A stretch of DNA of 37,475 nt from Fidelibacterota bacterium. GTDB taxonomy: Bacteria; Pseudomonadota; Alphaproteobacteria; Rhodospirillales; Rhodospirillaceae. This document shows, piece after piece, positions 1 to 10,554 of the stretch. The stretch is from positions 1 through 37,475 of the forward strand of contig CANKHC010000006.1 of assembly GCA_947481595.1 (NCBI GenBank), given 5' to 3'. The notes below the pieces were generated by a model that made no database searches, had not been told where the DNA came from, and saw only the letters and a list, made by a program, of their open reading frames with translations. The translations under genes were made by a program, and so were the position numbers. Position 1 is the stretch's first letter. Each line of letters starts with the position of its first letter.

Positions 1-83
1 ACCGATTTACCCGATGACGTCGCAACTTCAATCTGACGCAGTAGCGTCACGATCTGCTCCGGACTGGGTCTCTTCTTTGGCAT
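1..83 (-). CDS. IS3-family transposase OrfA, N-terminal fragment (cut by window edge)
   Basis: Reading the minus strand from the ATG at 83 gives a 27-residue N-terminus starting MPKKRPSPEQIVTLLRQIE. This pattern (basic start, PEQIV.LLRQIEV..S.GKS) is characteristic of the helix-turn-helix OrfA of many IS3-family elements, which binds the terminal repeats and is usually fused to the OrfB integrase by -1 frameshifting. A strong ribosome-binding site, GGAAAGGAG, lies 6 bases upstream of the ATG on this strand. The frame is open to the window edge, so nothing can be said about intactness. The gene runs away from the truncated marR and the efflux operon. Confidence 0.75.
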   Translation of the reverse strand, partial: MPKKRPSPEQIVTLLRQIEVATSSGKS

Positions 84-129
84 GACAAAGCTCCTTTCCA
101 AGCTAGTTTCTATCAAATCGCTTGGTACA
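1..129 (-). mobile_element. IS3-family insertion sequence, end only (continues left of window)
   Basis: The minus strand carries the start of an IS3-type OrfA (83 to 1), and about 46 bases of non-coding sequence separate its start codon from a plausible element tip at 129, where the minus strand reads TGTACCAAGCG. TG...CA tips and such a short leader are usual for IS3-family elements. To the right the sequence switches directly into the middle of a MarR gene, which fixes the boundary to roughly 120-135. The other tip, OrfB and the target-site duplication lie outside the window, so the exact end and the IS group are inferred. Confidence 0.6.
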
Positions 130-130
130 A

Positions 131-340
131 AAAGAGCCGGTCAGGTCAGTGGTGCGCGGCCGATCGAAAGAAGACCGCCGCGTCGTCGAGGTCACGCTCA
201 CCCGCACTGGCCGCAAATTTTACGATCTCATCCAAGAGGCCCACGTCCAATCCGTGTCGAAGATTTTGCAGGCTCTCAGCGCCGGCGAACAGGACACATT
301 GTTGAAATTATTCCGAAAGATAACGGCGAACCTCAAATGA
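131..340 (+). pseudogene. MarR-family repressor, 5'-truncated by the insertion sequence
   Basis: The open frame encodes the C-terminal part of a MarR-type regulator: the wing motif RGRSKEDRRVVEVTLT (the family's R.s..DRR.v.v.LT signature), then G.k.y and an alpha-helical dimerisation tail ending LFRKITANLK. The N-terminal dimerisation helix and the recognition helix are absent; codons upstream of about 131 belong to the insertion sequence. No convincing start codon or ribosome-binding site remains, so this is very probably a dead gene. Its TGA overlaps the ATG of the RND adaptor (ATGA at 337-340), which shows the repressor was originally the first, translationally coupled gene of the efflux operon. 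MarR proteins in this position usually repress their own operon, so its loss would be expected to change pump expression. Confidence 0.8.
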
Positions 341-1449
341 CCGACATTTTCATGCACCCTAGCGCTCGCAAGACGTATTTCATTGGCGCAGGCGTTCTTG
401 CCCTCGTCGCCGCGCTGGTCACGACCCTGGTCTGGCAGCGCGCGCCGCAAGGCGAGGCTCCGCAGACAGCTGTGCCGGCGCTGTCGGTGACCGCCGCGAC
501 GCCGCACCGCGCCTTGTGGCCGACGACACTCGACGTCAGCGGCGCCATCGCGCCATGGCAGGAAGCGGTCATCAGCTCACAGATCGGCGGCTACCAGATC
601 AGCGAAATTCTCGTCAACGTGGGCGATCAGGTGAAGAAAGGCCAGGTGCTGGCCCGTCTCGACCAAGCCCTGCTGCGCGCCGACGAGGCCCTTCTGCTCG
701 CGAACTTCGAGCAAGCCGAAGCTAACCACAAGCGCGGGCTTGCGCTGAAGGGCAAGGGGTTCATCAGCGACCAGAACATCCTGCAGACCGAAACCCAAGT
801 GAAGACCACGCGCGCACTGCTCGACAGCAAGCGGCTTCAGATCCGCTACACCGATATCGTCGCCCCCGATGACGGTGCTGTGGCCGCGCGCGACGCGACG
901 CTCGGCAGCGTTGTCTCTACCGGGCAGGAACTCTTCAGGCTCGTGCGCCAAAATCGCCTGGAGTGGCGGGGTGAGCTTTCTGCCAAGCAGATCACGCAGG
1001 TTCTCCCCGGCCAGTCTGTACGTCTGTCCTTGCCCAATGGGGCGCAGGCCTCGGCCGTGGTCCGCCAGGCCGCGCCCACACTCGATGCCGGCTCCCGTCT
1101 CGGCACTGTCTACGCCGACCTGGAAGCCAATTCCGCGGCGCGGGCAGGGATGTATGCGAGCGGTCGGATTGCCATCGGCGAAGTGCCGGCCCTCGCCGTT
1201 CCCGCCGAGGCCGTCGTTGTCCGCGATGGCCGCAACTATGTTTTGGAGATCACCGGCACTGAGGCTGTTTCCAAGGTTGTCTTGCGCGGCGTGGAAATCG
1301 GCCGCCGCGAAGGCGAGCATGTCGAGATCTTGACCGGTCTGACCGAGTTCACGCGCTTCGCTGTGCGCGGCGCCGGCTTCCTCAACGACGGCGCCGTCGT
1401 CCGCGTGGTGAAGGAACTGCTCGGCGTCTTGCAGGGGGCTCAGCGCTGA
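337..1449 (+). CDS. RND efflux periplasmic adaptor (membrane fusion protein, HlyD/AcrA type)
   Basis: A 370-residue periplasmic adaptor that would link the inner-membrane RND pump to an outer-membrane channel. Order of parts: an N-terminal hydrophobic anchor or uncleaved signal (about residues 13-35), a biotinyl-lipoyl-like half (GGYQISEILVNVGDQVKKGQ), a helical hairpin (DQALLRADEALLLANFEQAE), the second lipoyl half (RYTDIVAPDDGAV), a beta-barrel and a C-terminal membrane-proximal domain (VVVRDGRNYVLEI...GLTEF.RFAVRGAGFLNDGA). Length is normal for the family. The frame is open back to position 82, but that extension crosses the insertion sequence and marR fragment; the ATG at 337 overlapping the marR stop is the natural coupled start. 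The pump follows after one base. No outer-membrane factor gene is present here, so a shared channel encoded elsewhere is likely. Confidence 0.9.
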   Translation: MTDIFMHPSARKTYFIGAGVLALVAALVTTLVWQRAPQGEAPQTAVPALSVTAATPHRALWPTTLDVSGAIAPWQEAVISSQIGGYQISEILVNVGDQVKKGQVLARLDQALLRADEALLLANFEQAEANHKRGLALKGKGFISDQNILQTETQVKTTRALLDSKRLQIRYTDIVAPDDGAVAARDATLGSVVSTGQELFRLVRQNRLEWRGELSAKQITQVLPGQSVRLSLPNGAQASAVVRQAAPTLDAGSRLGTVYADLEANSAARAGMYASGRIAIGEVPALAVPAEAVVVRDGRNYVLEITGTEAVSKVVLRGVEIGRREGEHVEILTGLTEFTRFAVRGAGFLNDGAVVRVVKELLGVLQGAQR

Positions 1450-1450
1450 C

Positions 1451-4400
1451 ATGACTCTCGCGACCTGGTCCATCCGCAACCCTGTTCCCACCATCCTCAT
1501 CTTTGGCCTGCTGGCGCTGGCCGGAGTTTGGGGATTTTCCCGCCTGGCTATTCAGGATCTCCCAGATTTCGACTTTCCGACCGTAACCGTCACGCTGTCC
1601 CAACCCGGTGCTGCCCCCGCACAGCTTGAAACAGAGATCGCGCGCAAGGTCGAGGATTCACTCTCAGCGCTCCCGGCCGTGAAACACCTGCGTACGACCG
1701 TAAGCAGCGGAGCGGTCTCCGTCGTCGTGGAATTTGAATTGTCCAAGGCGCTGTCGGATGCGGTCAGTGAGACCAAGAACGCCGTCGATCAGATCCGCGG
1801 CGATTTGCCCAATGATATGCAGCCGCCGATCGTCACCGCGCTTGCCATCAACGGCGAAGCCCTCATGACCTATGCGGTCGGATCGACCCGCATGGATGAA
1901 GAGGCCTTGTCTTGGTTTGTCGACGACACCCTCTCGCGTGCGGTCCTTGCCGTGCCGGGTGTCGGCCGATTCGAGCGTATCGGCGGCGTGCAGCGTGAAG
2001 TCCTTGTCGAGATCGACCCCGCGCGGCTTTCCGGCCTCGGCATCACGGCGGCCCAAGTGTCGCGGGCCTTGCGCCTGGTGCAGCAGGAATCTTCGGGCGG
2101 CCGCGGCCAGATCGGCGGCGCGGAGCAGGCGGTACGTACCATCGCCACCGTAGGACAGGCGGCAGAACTCGCGGCCCTTCCCCTGGTCCTGCCCAATGGC
2201 CGCAGCGTCCGGCTGGACGAAGTCGCCACCATTACGGATGGCTCGGGCGAGCGCATGCAGATGGCGCTCTTGGACGGCAAGCCCGTGGTCGGCTTTCGCA
2301 TCTACCGCTCGCGAGGCTTCGACGAGGTCAGTATCTCCAAAGGCGTGCAGACTGCCCTCGACGCCCTGTCGAAGACCGATCCTTCGCTCAGCGTCACGCT
2401 CATTTCCGATACCGTGCGCTACACGCTGAACCAATACGAAGGTTCAATGGACCTGCTCTACGAGGGTGCGTTTCTCGCGATCTTGGTGGTCTTCCTTTTC
2501 CTGCGCGATTGGCGCGCCACCTTGATTTCGGCGGCTGCTTTGCCGTTGTCGATCTTGCCAGCCTTCGCCGCCATTGCGTGGCTCGGCTACTCCCTCAACA
2601 CGCTCACGCTTCTCGCTCTGGCCGTCATCGTCGGCATTCTTGTCGACGACGCCATTGTCGAGATCGAGAATGTCGAGCGCCACGTTCACATGGGCAAATC
2701 GGTGGAAAAAGCCACCGAGGATGCGGTGAACGAGATCGCCCTTGCGGTGATCGCGACAACCGCCAGCCTGGTCGTGGTCTTTCTTCCCACCGCCCTGATG
2801 AGCGGCATCGCGGGGGTCCTCTTCCAGCAGTTCGGTTGGACCGTCGTCATTGCCGTGCTGGCATCGCTCTTGGTGGCGCGCCTCTTTACGCCCATGCTGG
2901 CCGCACGCTTTCTCAAGCCCAAGCCGTTCAAGAGCGAAAGCCAAGGCCCCATCATGCGGCGGTACTTGGCCGCGGTCGACTGGTGCCTCGGGCATCGCAA
3001 GACCACGATCCTTGGCGCTACGGCCTTTTTCGCTGTCTCTCTCGCGCTGCTGCCGCTGATTCCCACGGGTTTTATTCCCGCCGGGGATCAGGGCCTCACC
3101 CGCGTCAGGATCGAGCTTCCCCCCGGCAGCACCGTCGAACGCACCCTCCAGACGGCCGAGGAGGCAAGGGCCGTGCTCTCCGAGGTCCCGGGCATCCAGA
3201 GTGTCTTCACCACCGTGGGCAATGCGGGGGTCGGCACGGGATTTGGCCGCCAAGCCGGCGAAGTCCGCAAAGCGCAGCTGTTGGTCATTCTCACGCCGCG
3301 CGAAGACCGTGCCCCTCAGGCCGAAATCGAAAGTTCCGTGCGCAAGGAGCTCCTGCGCGTTGCGGGGGCGCGCTTCGACGTCGGCAACGGCGGGTCGGGC
3401 GAAAAGATGCAAGTGACCTTGGCCAGCACCGATTCCCAAGCCCTCAAATCCAGCGCGCTCGCCCTTGAACGCGAATTGCGCGCCCTGGGAACGCTTTCCA
3501 ACATCACATCGACGGCAAGCTTGGAGCGTCCCGAAATTGTTGTCCGTCCCGATCCGCAATTGGCGGCGGAACGCGGCGTCACGGCCGCAAGCATCGGCGA
3601 GGCCTTGCGCATCGCCACCGGCGGCGACTTCGATTCTCAGGTCGCCAAACTGAATTTGGACAATCGCCAGCTTTATATCCGGGTCCGCGTACCGGATGTC
3701 TCGCGCATGGACCTCGACACTTTTGCCGCCCTTCCGATTCTGGGGCGCAGCGGCCTCGTCCCGCTGGCGAGCGTCGCCAAGGTGTCGATGGAAACCGGTC
3801 CGGCACAGATCGACCGCTTCGACCGCAGCCGCTATGTCACGGTTAATGCCGATCTGGATGGAATGCCGCTCAGCACGGCCTATGCCCAGGCCATGGCGTT
3901 ACCGTCCATGAAGCTGTTGCCGTCGACGGTCAAGACCATCAGCACCGGCGATACTGAGATCTTCGAAGAGGTGCTTTCGGGCTTCACGATCGCGCTGATC
4001 ACCGGATTTATCTGCATCTTCTGCGTCATCGTGCTGCTGTTTAAGGATTTCTTACAGCCGATCACCATCCTCTCGGCGATTCCGCTGTCGGCCGGCGGGG
4101 CCTTCCTTGCGCTGCTGCTGTTCAATATCGAGCTCGGCGTGCCGGCGATGATCGGCCTCATCACCCTCATGGGCATCGTCACCAAGAACTCGATTCTGCT
4201 GGTGGATTACGCCCTCGCGAACACCCGCGAGCGTGGCATGCCAACCCGCGAAGCCGTGATCGACGCCTGCCGTAAAAGGGCGCGCCCGATCGTCATGACC
4301 ACCATCGCGATGATCGCCGGCATGATGCCCATTGCCATTGGCTTTGGTTCGGACGCCAGTTTCCGCCAACCCATGGCCGTTGCGGTCATCGGCGGGCTGA

Positions 4401-4528
4401 TCACGTCAACGGCCCTCAGTCTGCTGGTTGTTCCGGTCGTCTTTGTCTATGTGGGCCGGTTTGAAGCCTGGATCGGTCGGATCGCCAACCGCGCGGGCCT
4501 ATCCCCCCGCAAGGCCGAGGTGCTCTAG
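1451..4528 (+). CDS. RND multidrug efflux permease (HAE1/AcrB-like)
   Basis: A 1025-residue inner-membrane proton/drug antiporter of the resistance-nodulation-division superfamily, full length for the family. It starts MTLATWSIRNPVPTILIF, with the first transmembrane helix leading into the porter-domain signature of QDLPDFDFPTVTVT. The proton-relay aspartates are present as D399-D400 in VDDAIVEIENVERH (the AcrB D407/D408 site), and the matching lysine is K912 in MGIVTKNSILLVDYA (AcrB K940). Two large periplasmic loops flank the usual 12-helix plan. The ATG is one base after the adaptor stop, so the two genes are cotranscribed. Substrate cannot be read from sequence. The original local repressor has been truncated. 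Confidence 0.93.
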   Translation: MTLATWSIRNPVPTILIFGLLALAGVWGFSRLAIQDLPDFDFPTVTVTLSQPGAAPAQLETEIARKVEDSLSALPAVKHLRTTVSSGAVSVVVEFELSKALSDAVSETKNAVDQIRGDLPNDMQPPIVTALAINGEALMTYAVGSTRMDEEALSWFVDDTLSRAVLAVPGVGRFERIGGVQREVLVEIDPARLSGLGITAAQVSRALRLVQQESSGGRGQIGGAEQAVRTIATVGQAAELAALPLVLPNGRSVRLDEVATITDGSGERMQMALLDGKPVVGFRIYRSRGFDEVSISKGVQTALDALSKTDPSLSVTLISDTVRYTLNQYEGSMDLLYEGAFLAILVVFLFLRDWRATLISAAALPLSILPAFAAIAWLGYSLNTLTLLALAVIVGILVDDAIVEIENVERHVHMGKSVEKATEDAVNEIALAVIATTASLVVVFLPTALMSGIAGVLFQQFGWTVVIAVLASLLVARLFTPMLAARFLKPKPFKSESQGPIMRRYLAAVDWCLGHRKTTILGATAFFAVSLALLPLIPTGFIPAGDQGLTRVRIELPPGSTVERTLQTAEEARAVLSEVPGIQSVFTTVGNAGVGTGFGRQAGEVRKAQLLVILTPREDRAPQAEIESSVRKELLRVAGARFDVGNGGSGEKMQVTLASTDSQALKSSALALERELRALGTLSNITSTASLERPEIVVRPDPQLAAERGVTAASIGEALRIATGGDFDSQVAKLNLDNRQLYIRVRVPDVSRMDLDTFAALPILGRSGLVPLASVAKVSMETGPAQIDRFDRSRYVTVNADLDGMPLSTAYAQAMALPSMKLLPSTVKTISTGDTEIFEEVLSGFTIALITGFICIFCVIVLLFKDFLQPITILSAIPLSAGGAFLALLLFNIELGVPAMIGLITLMGIVTKNSILLVDYALANTRERGMPTREAVIDACRKRARPIVMTTIAMIAGMMPIAIGFGSDASFRQPMAVAVIGGLITSTALSLLVVPVVFVYVGRFEAWIGRIANRAGLSPRKAEVL

Positions 4529-4629
4529 CTCAAGACCGGGAATTTATCCCCCTTACGGCAGAACTTTAAGTTCGCCTCAGCGTTTTATTCCGTGATTTCT
4601 CCTATCGGACGTAGCGCTGGGACACCGCC

Positions 4630-5451
4630 GTGACTGAACAGCGACCTCTCGAGCTCACCTGTTATGTCCATGAGGCGTGGGCGCCGCGCATTCGCCCCGC
4701 CGGATCAAAACGCGAATGGATGGAAAAATCGCCGGAGCGCTTCGCCTACCGCTGTCTTCCGCTCGCCATTGCCAATACGCACGGCTGGGAGATCGGAAGT
4801 CCCTGCGGTTTTGAAGCCCGCTGGCGCGGCGGCCGGGGTGTCGAGGCCGTCGAAATCCGCGCCGACAAGGACACGCCGCCCCACCTGGTGCCAACCTCGC
4901 TGTTCGGCGAGGGCACCATCACCTTCCATGTCGATGGCATCTTCCGCACGTCACCCGGTTGGAATCTGTGGGTGAGTGGTGCCCCCAACGCCGCAAAGGA
5001 CGGCATCGCCCCGCTCGGCGGCGTGATCGAGACCGATTGGTCGCCCTACACCTTCACCATGAACTGGCGCTTCACCCGGGCCAATCACTGGGTCCGCTGG
5101 GAAAAAGACGAGCCGTTTTGTTTCTTCTTTCCGGTGCAGCGGGGCGTTCTCGACGTCATCCAGCCCGAAATCAAACCGCTCTCGGATGCACCCGAGTTGG
5201 AAAAGACCTTCACGGACTGGGCCCACGCCCGCAAAGCTTTCCAAGAACATGTGCGCCGTACCAACCCCACCGCGCCCACCGATCAGTGGCAAAAACTCTA
5301 TTACCGCGGCGTGTGCCCCAACGACACTCCGGGTGCCCCCGATCATCAAACCAAATTGCACCTGGCCCCGTTCAAGGCATCCGACGGCTCCGCCGCGGCC
5401 TGCCCCATGCACCCTATTCCCGGCGAAACGCCACATCCGCCCCGGGATTAG
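4630..5451 (+). CDS. DUF6065-like conserved protein
   Basis: A 273-residue soluble protein with no signal peptide or membrane segment. It looks like the DUF6065 family (YRCLPLAIANTHGWE, a tryptophan-rich middle TDWSPYTFTMNWRF, and PFCFFFPVQRG); this is recognition by pattern, not by search. No function is established for that family. Tryptophan and aromatic residues are abundant, and the C-terminal third is polar and probably helical (DWAHARKAFQEHVRR). The GTG start at 4630 lies after a weak GGGA; no better start is visible. The gene stands alone, 101 bases after the RND pump, with no obvious terminator between them, so read-through from the efflux operon is possible. Confidence 0.7.
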   Translation: MTEQRPLELTCYVHEAWAPRIRPAGSKREWMEKSPERFAYRCLPLAIANTHGWEIGSPCGFEARWRGGRGVEAVEIRADKDTPPHLVPTSLFGEGTITFHVDGIFRTSPGWNLWVSGAPNAAKDGIAPLGGVIETDWSPYTFTMNWRFTRANHWVRWEKDEPFCFFFPVQRGVLDVIQPEIKPLSDAPELEKTFTDWAHARKAFQEHVRRTNPTAPTDQWQKLYYRGVCPNDTPGAPDHQTKLHLAPFKASDGSAAACPMHPIPGETPHPPRD

Positions 5452-5652
5452 ACCGTACCCGGCTGTTTTATTTATATAAATAAGACGAGACCGGCGGTCC
5501 GGCCCTTCCGCACGCTCATATATAGAGCAGGGCGCTTTCCAGTGTGCAGTGCAGCAACAGACGAGGGCCCTGACGAGCCCCTCGTTTGACCATATATTGC
5601 CGGGAGCGTCGGCCCGATTCGGGCCGCGCAAACACATCATCGGGAGATGCAG
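5452..5652. promoter_or_regulatory. AT-rich intergenic region with palindromes upstream of an exported-protein pair
   Basis: This gap holds three AT-rich islands that stand out from the GC-rich surroundings: a perfect 16-base palindrome TTATTTATATAAATAA at 5468-5483, a CATATATAG island near 5517-5525, and a CATATATTG island near 5590-5598. Between the latter two is an inverted repeat ACGAGGG...CCCTCGT with an 11-base loop (about 5560-5584). I cannot assign a clear sigma70 promoter. The region probably holds the promoter and an operator for the gene starting at 5653. Confidence 0.4.
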
Positions 5653-6726
5653 GTGAAGATCGTTAGGAACGTATTGCTCGTGGGCAGCGCGCTGATGGCG
5701 GCCGGTCCCGCTCTGGCAGAGTCGCGCAGCTATGTCGTCAGCAATTTCACGCTCGCGTCCTACAGCACGGACGGCGACTGCTCGAAGGGCATCAATCCTT
5801 CGGTCGATGCGCAGAACGATTTGAACCTGCTGGCCTTGGGTTACACCAAGGAGGAAGTGGAAAAGTTCAACAACGCCGGACAGGGCGGCGGCGCCGGCCA
5901 AATCCTCATCAATCGCGCCAAGGTTGGCGGCAAAAACGTCAGTTCCTGGGTCAACCCGGCGAGCGCGCCCGATCCGAAGTTGAACGCCGTCGACGGCAAG
6001 TATGCCTTCGGCTTCAACCTCGACGGCCGCGGCGCTGACTCGCCCAACGGCTTCGAAGAACCGTTCACCAAGGAAAAAGGCATCAACAACCAGCTCTTCC
6101 GCGCCATGGGCTGCTTCACGGTCTTCCGCGGCGACGAGAAGGTGAAGCCGACCGCCTGGTTCTCTGCCTGGGACATCATTCGCCCGGGCATGCCGGCCTG
6201 GCTGATGACGTTTGAAGGTGCGGATCTCAGCAAAGACGGCGATATCAAAATCGTCTTCGACCGCGCGCTCGAGCACGCCGAACGTGATGCGAAGTCCGAA
6301 GTGCTGCGCGACATGACTTTCCGCCTCGACCCGAACCCCCGTGCGCACATCGAACTCAAGGGCCGGATCAAGGACGGCAAGATCGAGCTCGTCGAACACG
6401 GCGAAGTGCGCGCGGTCTTCGGCGAAGAAATGCTCTTCCCCGAACTTCTGCTGAAGAACACGCATTTGCGTCTCACCATGCAGAAGGACGGTTCGCTGGC
6501 GGGTTACATCGGCGGCTATCAGCCGTGGAAAGATACCTACAGCAGCAGCTGGTACGCCAACGGCGGCTCCGACCAGGTGGGCCTCTATTACCTGCTGCGC
6601 GCGGCAGCTGACGCCAACCCCGATCCCAAGACCGGCCTCAACCGCGACATCTCGACGGCCTATACCCTCGAAGCGGTCCCGGCGTTCACCGTTCCGCTGA
6701 ACAAAAACAAAATCGCGAACCGCTAG
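5653..6726 (+). CDS. Exported protein of unknown function
   Basis: About 357 residues with a clear Sec signal peptide (positively charged KIVRN, hydrophobic VLLVGSALMAAGP, cleavage after ALA). I do not recognise a family. The mature protein has two cysteines and is rich in glycine and charged residues, with a lysine-rich beta-like segment (RAHIELKGRIKDGKIELVE). An in-frame ATG lies at 5647, but GGGAG at 5641-5645 is only one base from it and seven bases from the GTG at 5653, so the GTG is the better start. The next gene, also exported, begins 11 bases after this stop, so the two form an operon and probably act together in the periplasm or at the cell surface. Confidence 0.8.
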   Translation: MKIVRNVLLVGSALMAAGPALAESRSYVVSNFTLASYSTDGDCSKGINPSVDAQNDLNLLALGYTKEEVEKFNNAGQGGGAGQILINRAKVGGKNVSSWVNPASAPDPKLNAVDGKYAFGFNLDGRGADSPNGFEEPFTKEKGINNQLFRAMGCFTVFRGDEKVKPTAWFSAWDIIRPGMPAWLMTFEGADLSKDGDIKIVFDRALEHAERDAKSEVLRDMTFRLDPNPRAHIELKGRIKDGKIELVEHGEVRAVFGEEMLFPELLLKNTHLRLTMQKDGSLAGYIGGYQPWKDTYSSSWYANGGSDQVGLYYLLRAAADANPDPKTGLNRDISTAYTLEAVPAFTVPLNKNKIANR

Positions 6727-6737
6727 GAAAAACACCC

Positions 6738-8090
6738 ATGAAGATCACATTGAACGCGGCCGTCATTGCGATCGCCTGCGCCGTCGCCGCCAGCTCCGCC
6801 TCTGCTAAGGATATGCCGATCACCAAAGAAGCCATGCCGGCCGGCATCACGCTGCAACCCCTCGGCCGCGCGCAAGGCTACGGCGCGCAGCGCTGGCGCC
6901 AGATCAGCCGCGCGGAAATCGTCTATGCCAGCGACAAAGGCCTGACCACCTACACCTCCGACGCCGACCAGCCGGGCAAGTCCAATTGCGTCGCCGAATG
7001 CGCGCAGACCTGGATTCCGCTGTCACCCGTTGCCAAAGCCAAGGGCGTTCCGGGCTGGACGGTCATCAGCCGCGCCGACGGCACCAAGCAATGGGCCCAT
7101 GAAGGCAAGCCGCTTTACACGCACAAGGACGACAAAGAAGGCGGCGATGTCATGGGCCAGGGTGATGACCCCAATGGCCGGCAGTTTTTCGGCGGCGAGG
7201 GCAAGGCTCTCAAGGCGAAGCTCCCCGACGGCTGGCGTATCCACAAGTCTCACACCGGCGGCGAGTCGACGGGCGGCGTCGCCATGCCGGTTGGCTTTGC
7301 CGTTCACGAAGTCGGCGATGCCAATGGCGTGGTCATCGTCGACATGCACAACCCCGAAGTCGAGCGCACGCTCTATTACTACACCGGCGATATCGCGAAA
7401 GATAAGCGCGCCTGCGGCACGCAGTCGGCGGTGTGCGCCGGTTTCGAACCGGTGCAGGCGCCTGTCCTCGCCATGGCGATCGGTGAGTGGACCATCGTTG
7501 AGCGCAAGGACGGCATCCGCCAGTGGGCGTTCCGCAACAAGCCGCTCTACACCTACGAAGCCGACCGCATCACCGGCGACGTGCACGGCGTGAACGTCGA
7601 CAAGCGCTGGCAGCTCGCCGCAGTCGATACCTACTTCATGCCGAAGAATGTCATCTGGCGCGATGACTTCATCCAGGGCCGCATGCTTGCCACCGACAAA
7701 GGTATGACGCTCTACCGCCGCAACATCCTGTCCTTCAACCCGGCCTCGGTGCAGCTGGCACACGACCGTCCGTATCGTCCGCGCATCGGCCGCCACATCC
7801 GCGACGTGGCCTGCGACGCGGTGTGTCAGAAGGCCTACAAGCCTTACCTGGCACCGAAGGACGCGCAGCCCCAGGGCTACTTCGGCATCCACACGCTGCC
7901 CGATGGCAGCAAGCAGTGGACCTACAAGGACTTCGCGCTCTACACCTCCGTCGACGACAAAGCCCCGGGCGATTCCCTCGGCGATGTGGTCTACAGCCTC
8001 CTGATGTCCGATGAACCGAACGTCGACAACGACGTCGGCTTCCCCGGCCTTTACAAGGCCGGCTTCTATTGGATGGTCGCGACTTTCTAA
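6738..8090 (+). CDS. Exported protein with three PF03640-like secreted repeats
   Basis: 450 residues with a Sec signal peptide (cleavage after SSASA, about residue 23). Three long repeat units follow, each with a GLTTYTSD/LYYYTGD/GMTLYRR strand, a cysteine pair, and a second strand of the form DG.KQW.....PLYT..DD (ADGTKQWAHEGKPLYT, KDGIRQWAFRNKPLYT, PDGSKQWTYKDFALYT). This is the secreted repeat of unknown function (PF03640/COG4315). Cysteine pairs are C84/C88, C226/C233 and C359/C363, one per unit, suggesting disulfides. Typical members have one to four of these half-repeats. There is no lipobox, so it is probably periplasmic. It is the second gene of a two-gene operon and ends before a strong terminator. 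Confidence 0.85.
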   Translation: MKITLNAAVIAIACAVAASSASAKDMPITKEAMPAGITLQPLGRAQGYGAQRWRQISRAEIVYASDKGLTTYTSDADQPGKSNCVAECAQTWIPLSPVAKAKGVPGWTVISRADGTKQWAHEGKPLYTHKDDKEGGDVMGQGDDPNGRQFFGGEGKALKAKLPDGWRIHKSHTGGESTGGVAMPVGFAVHEVGDANGVVIVDMHNPEVERTLYYYTGDIAKDKRACGTQSAVCAGFEPVQAPVLAMAIGEWTIVERKDGIRQWAFRNKPLYTYEADRITGDVHGVNVDKRWQLAAVDTYFMPKNVIWRDDFIQGRMLATDKGMTLYRRNILSFNPASVQLAHDRPYRPRIGRHIRDVACDAVCQKAYKPYLAPKDAQPQGYFGIHTLPDGSKQWTYKDFALYTSVDDKAPGDSLGDVVYSLLMSDEPNVDNDVGFPGLYKAGFYWMVATF

Positions 8091-8115
8091 GTCGCGCACG
8101 CCTCTATTGATCGAG

Positions 8116-8145
8116 CGAGGGCGTCACACGCGTGTGACGCCCTCG
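8116..8145. terminator. Perfect 30-base palindrome, bidirectional terminator
   Basis: CGAGGGCGTCACACG is followed directly by its exact reverse complement, giving a hairpin of up to 15 base pairs between two convergent genes (stop at 8090 on plus, stop at 8158 on minus). There is no long T run on either side, so it may act as a stem barrier or Rho-assisted terminator. Confidence 0.75.
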
Positions 8146-8157
8146 TGTTATCTGGCG

Positions 8158-10353
<2,196 letters not shown>

Positions 10354-10554
10354 GAGAGTCCTTTGCGATGTGAAAAACGCCAGCCGGAGGCCCGGAGGCC
10401 GAGTCCAACGGAGCACTTCTGGAATAGTTCCAATCGTGCCGTGCGATACACGCCTGTGGGACGGCGCGCCGGCTCAAGGCATGGACAGCGTTTCCGCAAC
10501 GCACGCGCCTGGGCGGAGTTACACTTCGGGCCATCTGGTGAACAAGGAACATCC
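10354..10554. promoter_or_regulatory. Divergent promoter region between catalase and phasin-like gene
   Basis: This 201-base spacer must hold promoters for both directions. A short inverted repeat TGGAATAGTTCCA lies at 10420-10432. It does not match the spacing of known OxyR sites, and I see no confident -35/-10 pair, so regulator identity is unknown. Confidence 0.35.

Noticed and set aside
82-336. In-frame N-terminal extension of the RND adaptor back to 82
   Set aside because: It crosses the IS end and the marR fragment in another frame, is basic low-complexity sequence, and the coupled ATG at 337 gives a normal adaptor.
4951-6735. Long minus-strand open frame opposite the DUF6065-like gene and exported protein
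   Set aside because: It spans two real plus-strand genes and their gap, with composition typical of GC-rich antisense frames and no recognisable domain.
10420-10432. TGGAATAGTTCCA as an OxyR site for the catalase
   Set aside because: It lacks the ATAG-n7-CTAT tetrad spacing of OxyR sites; kept only as an unassigned inverted repeat.
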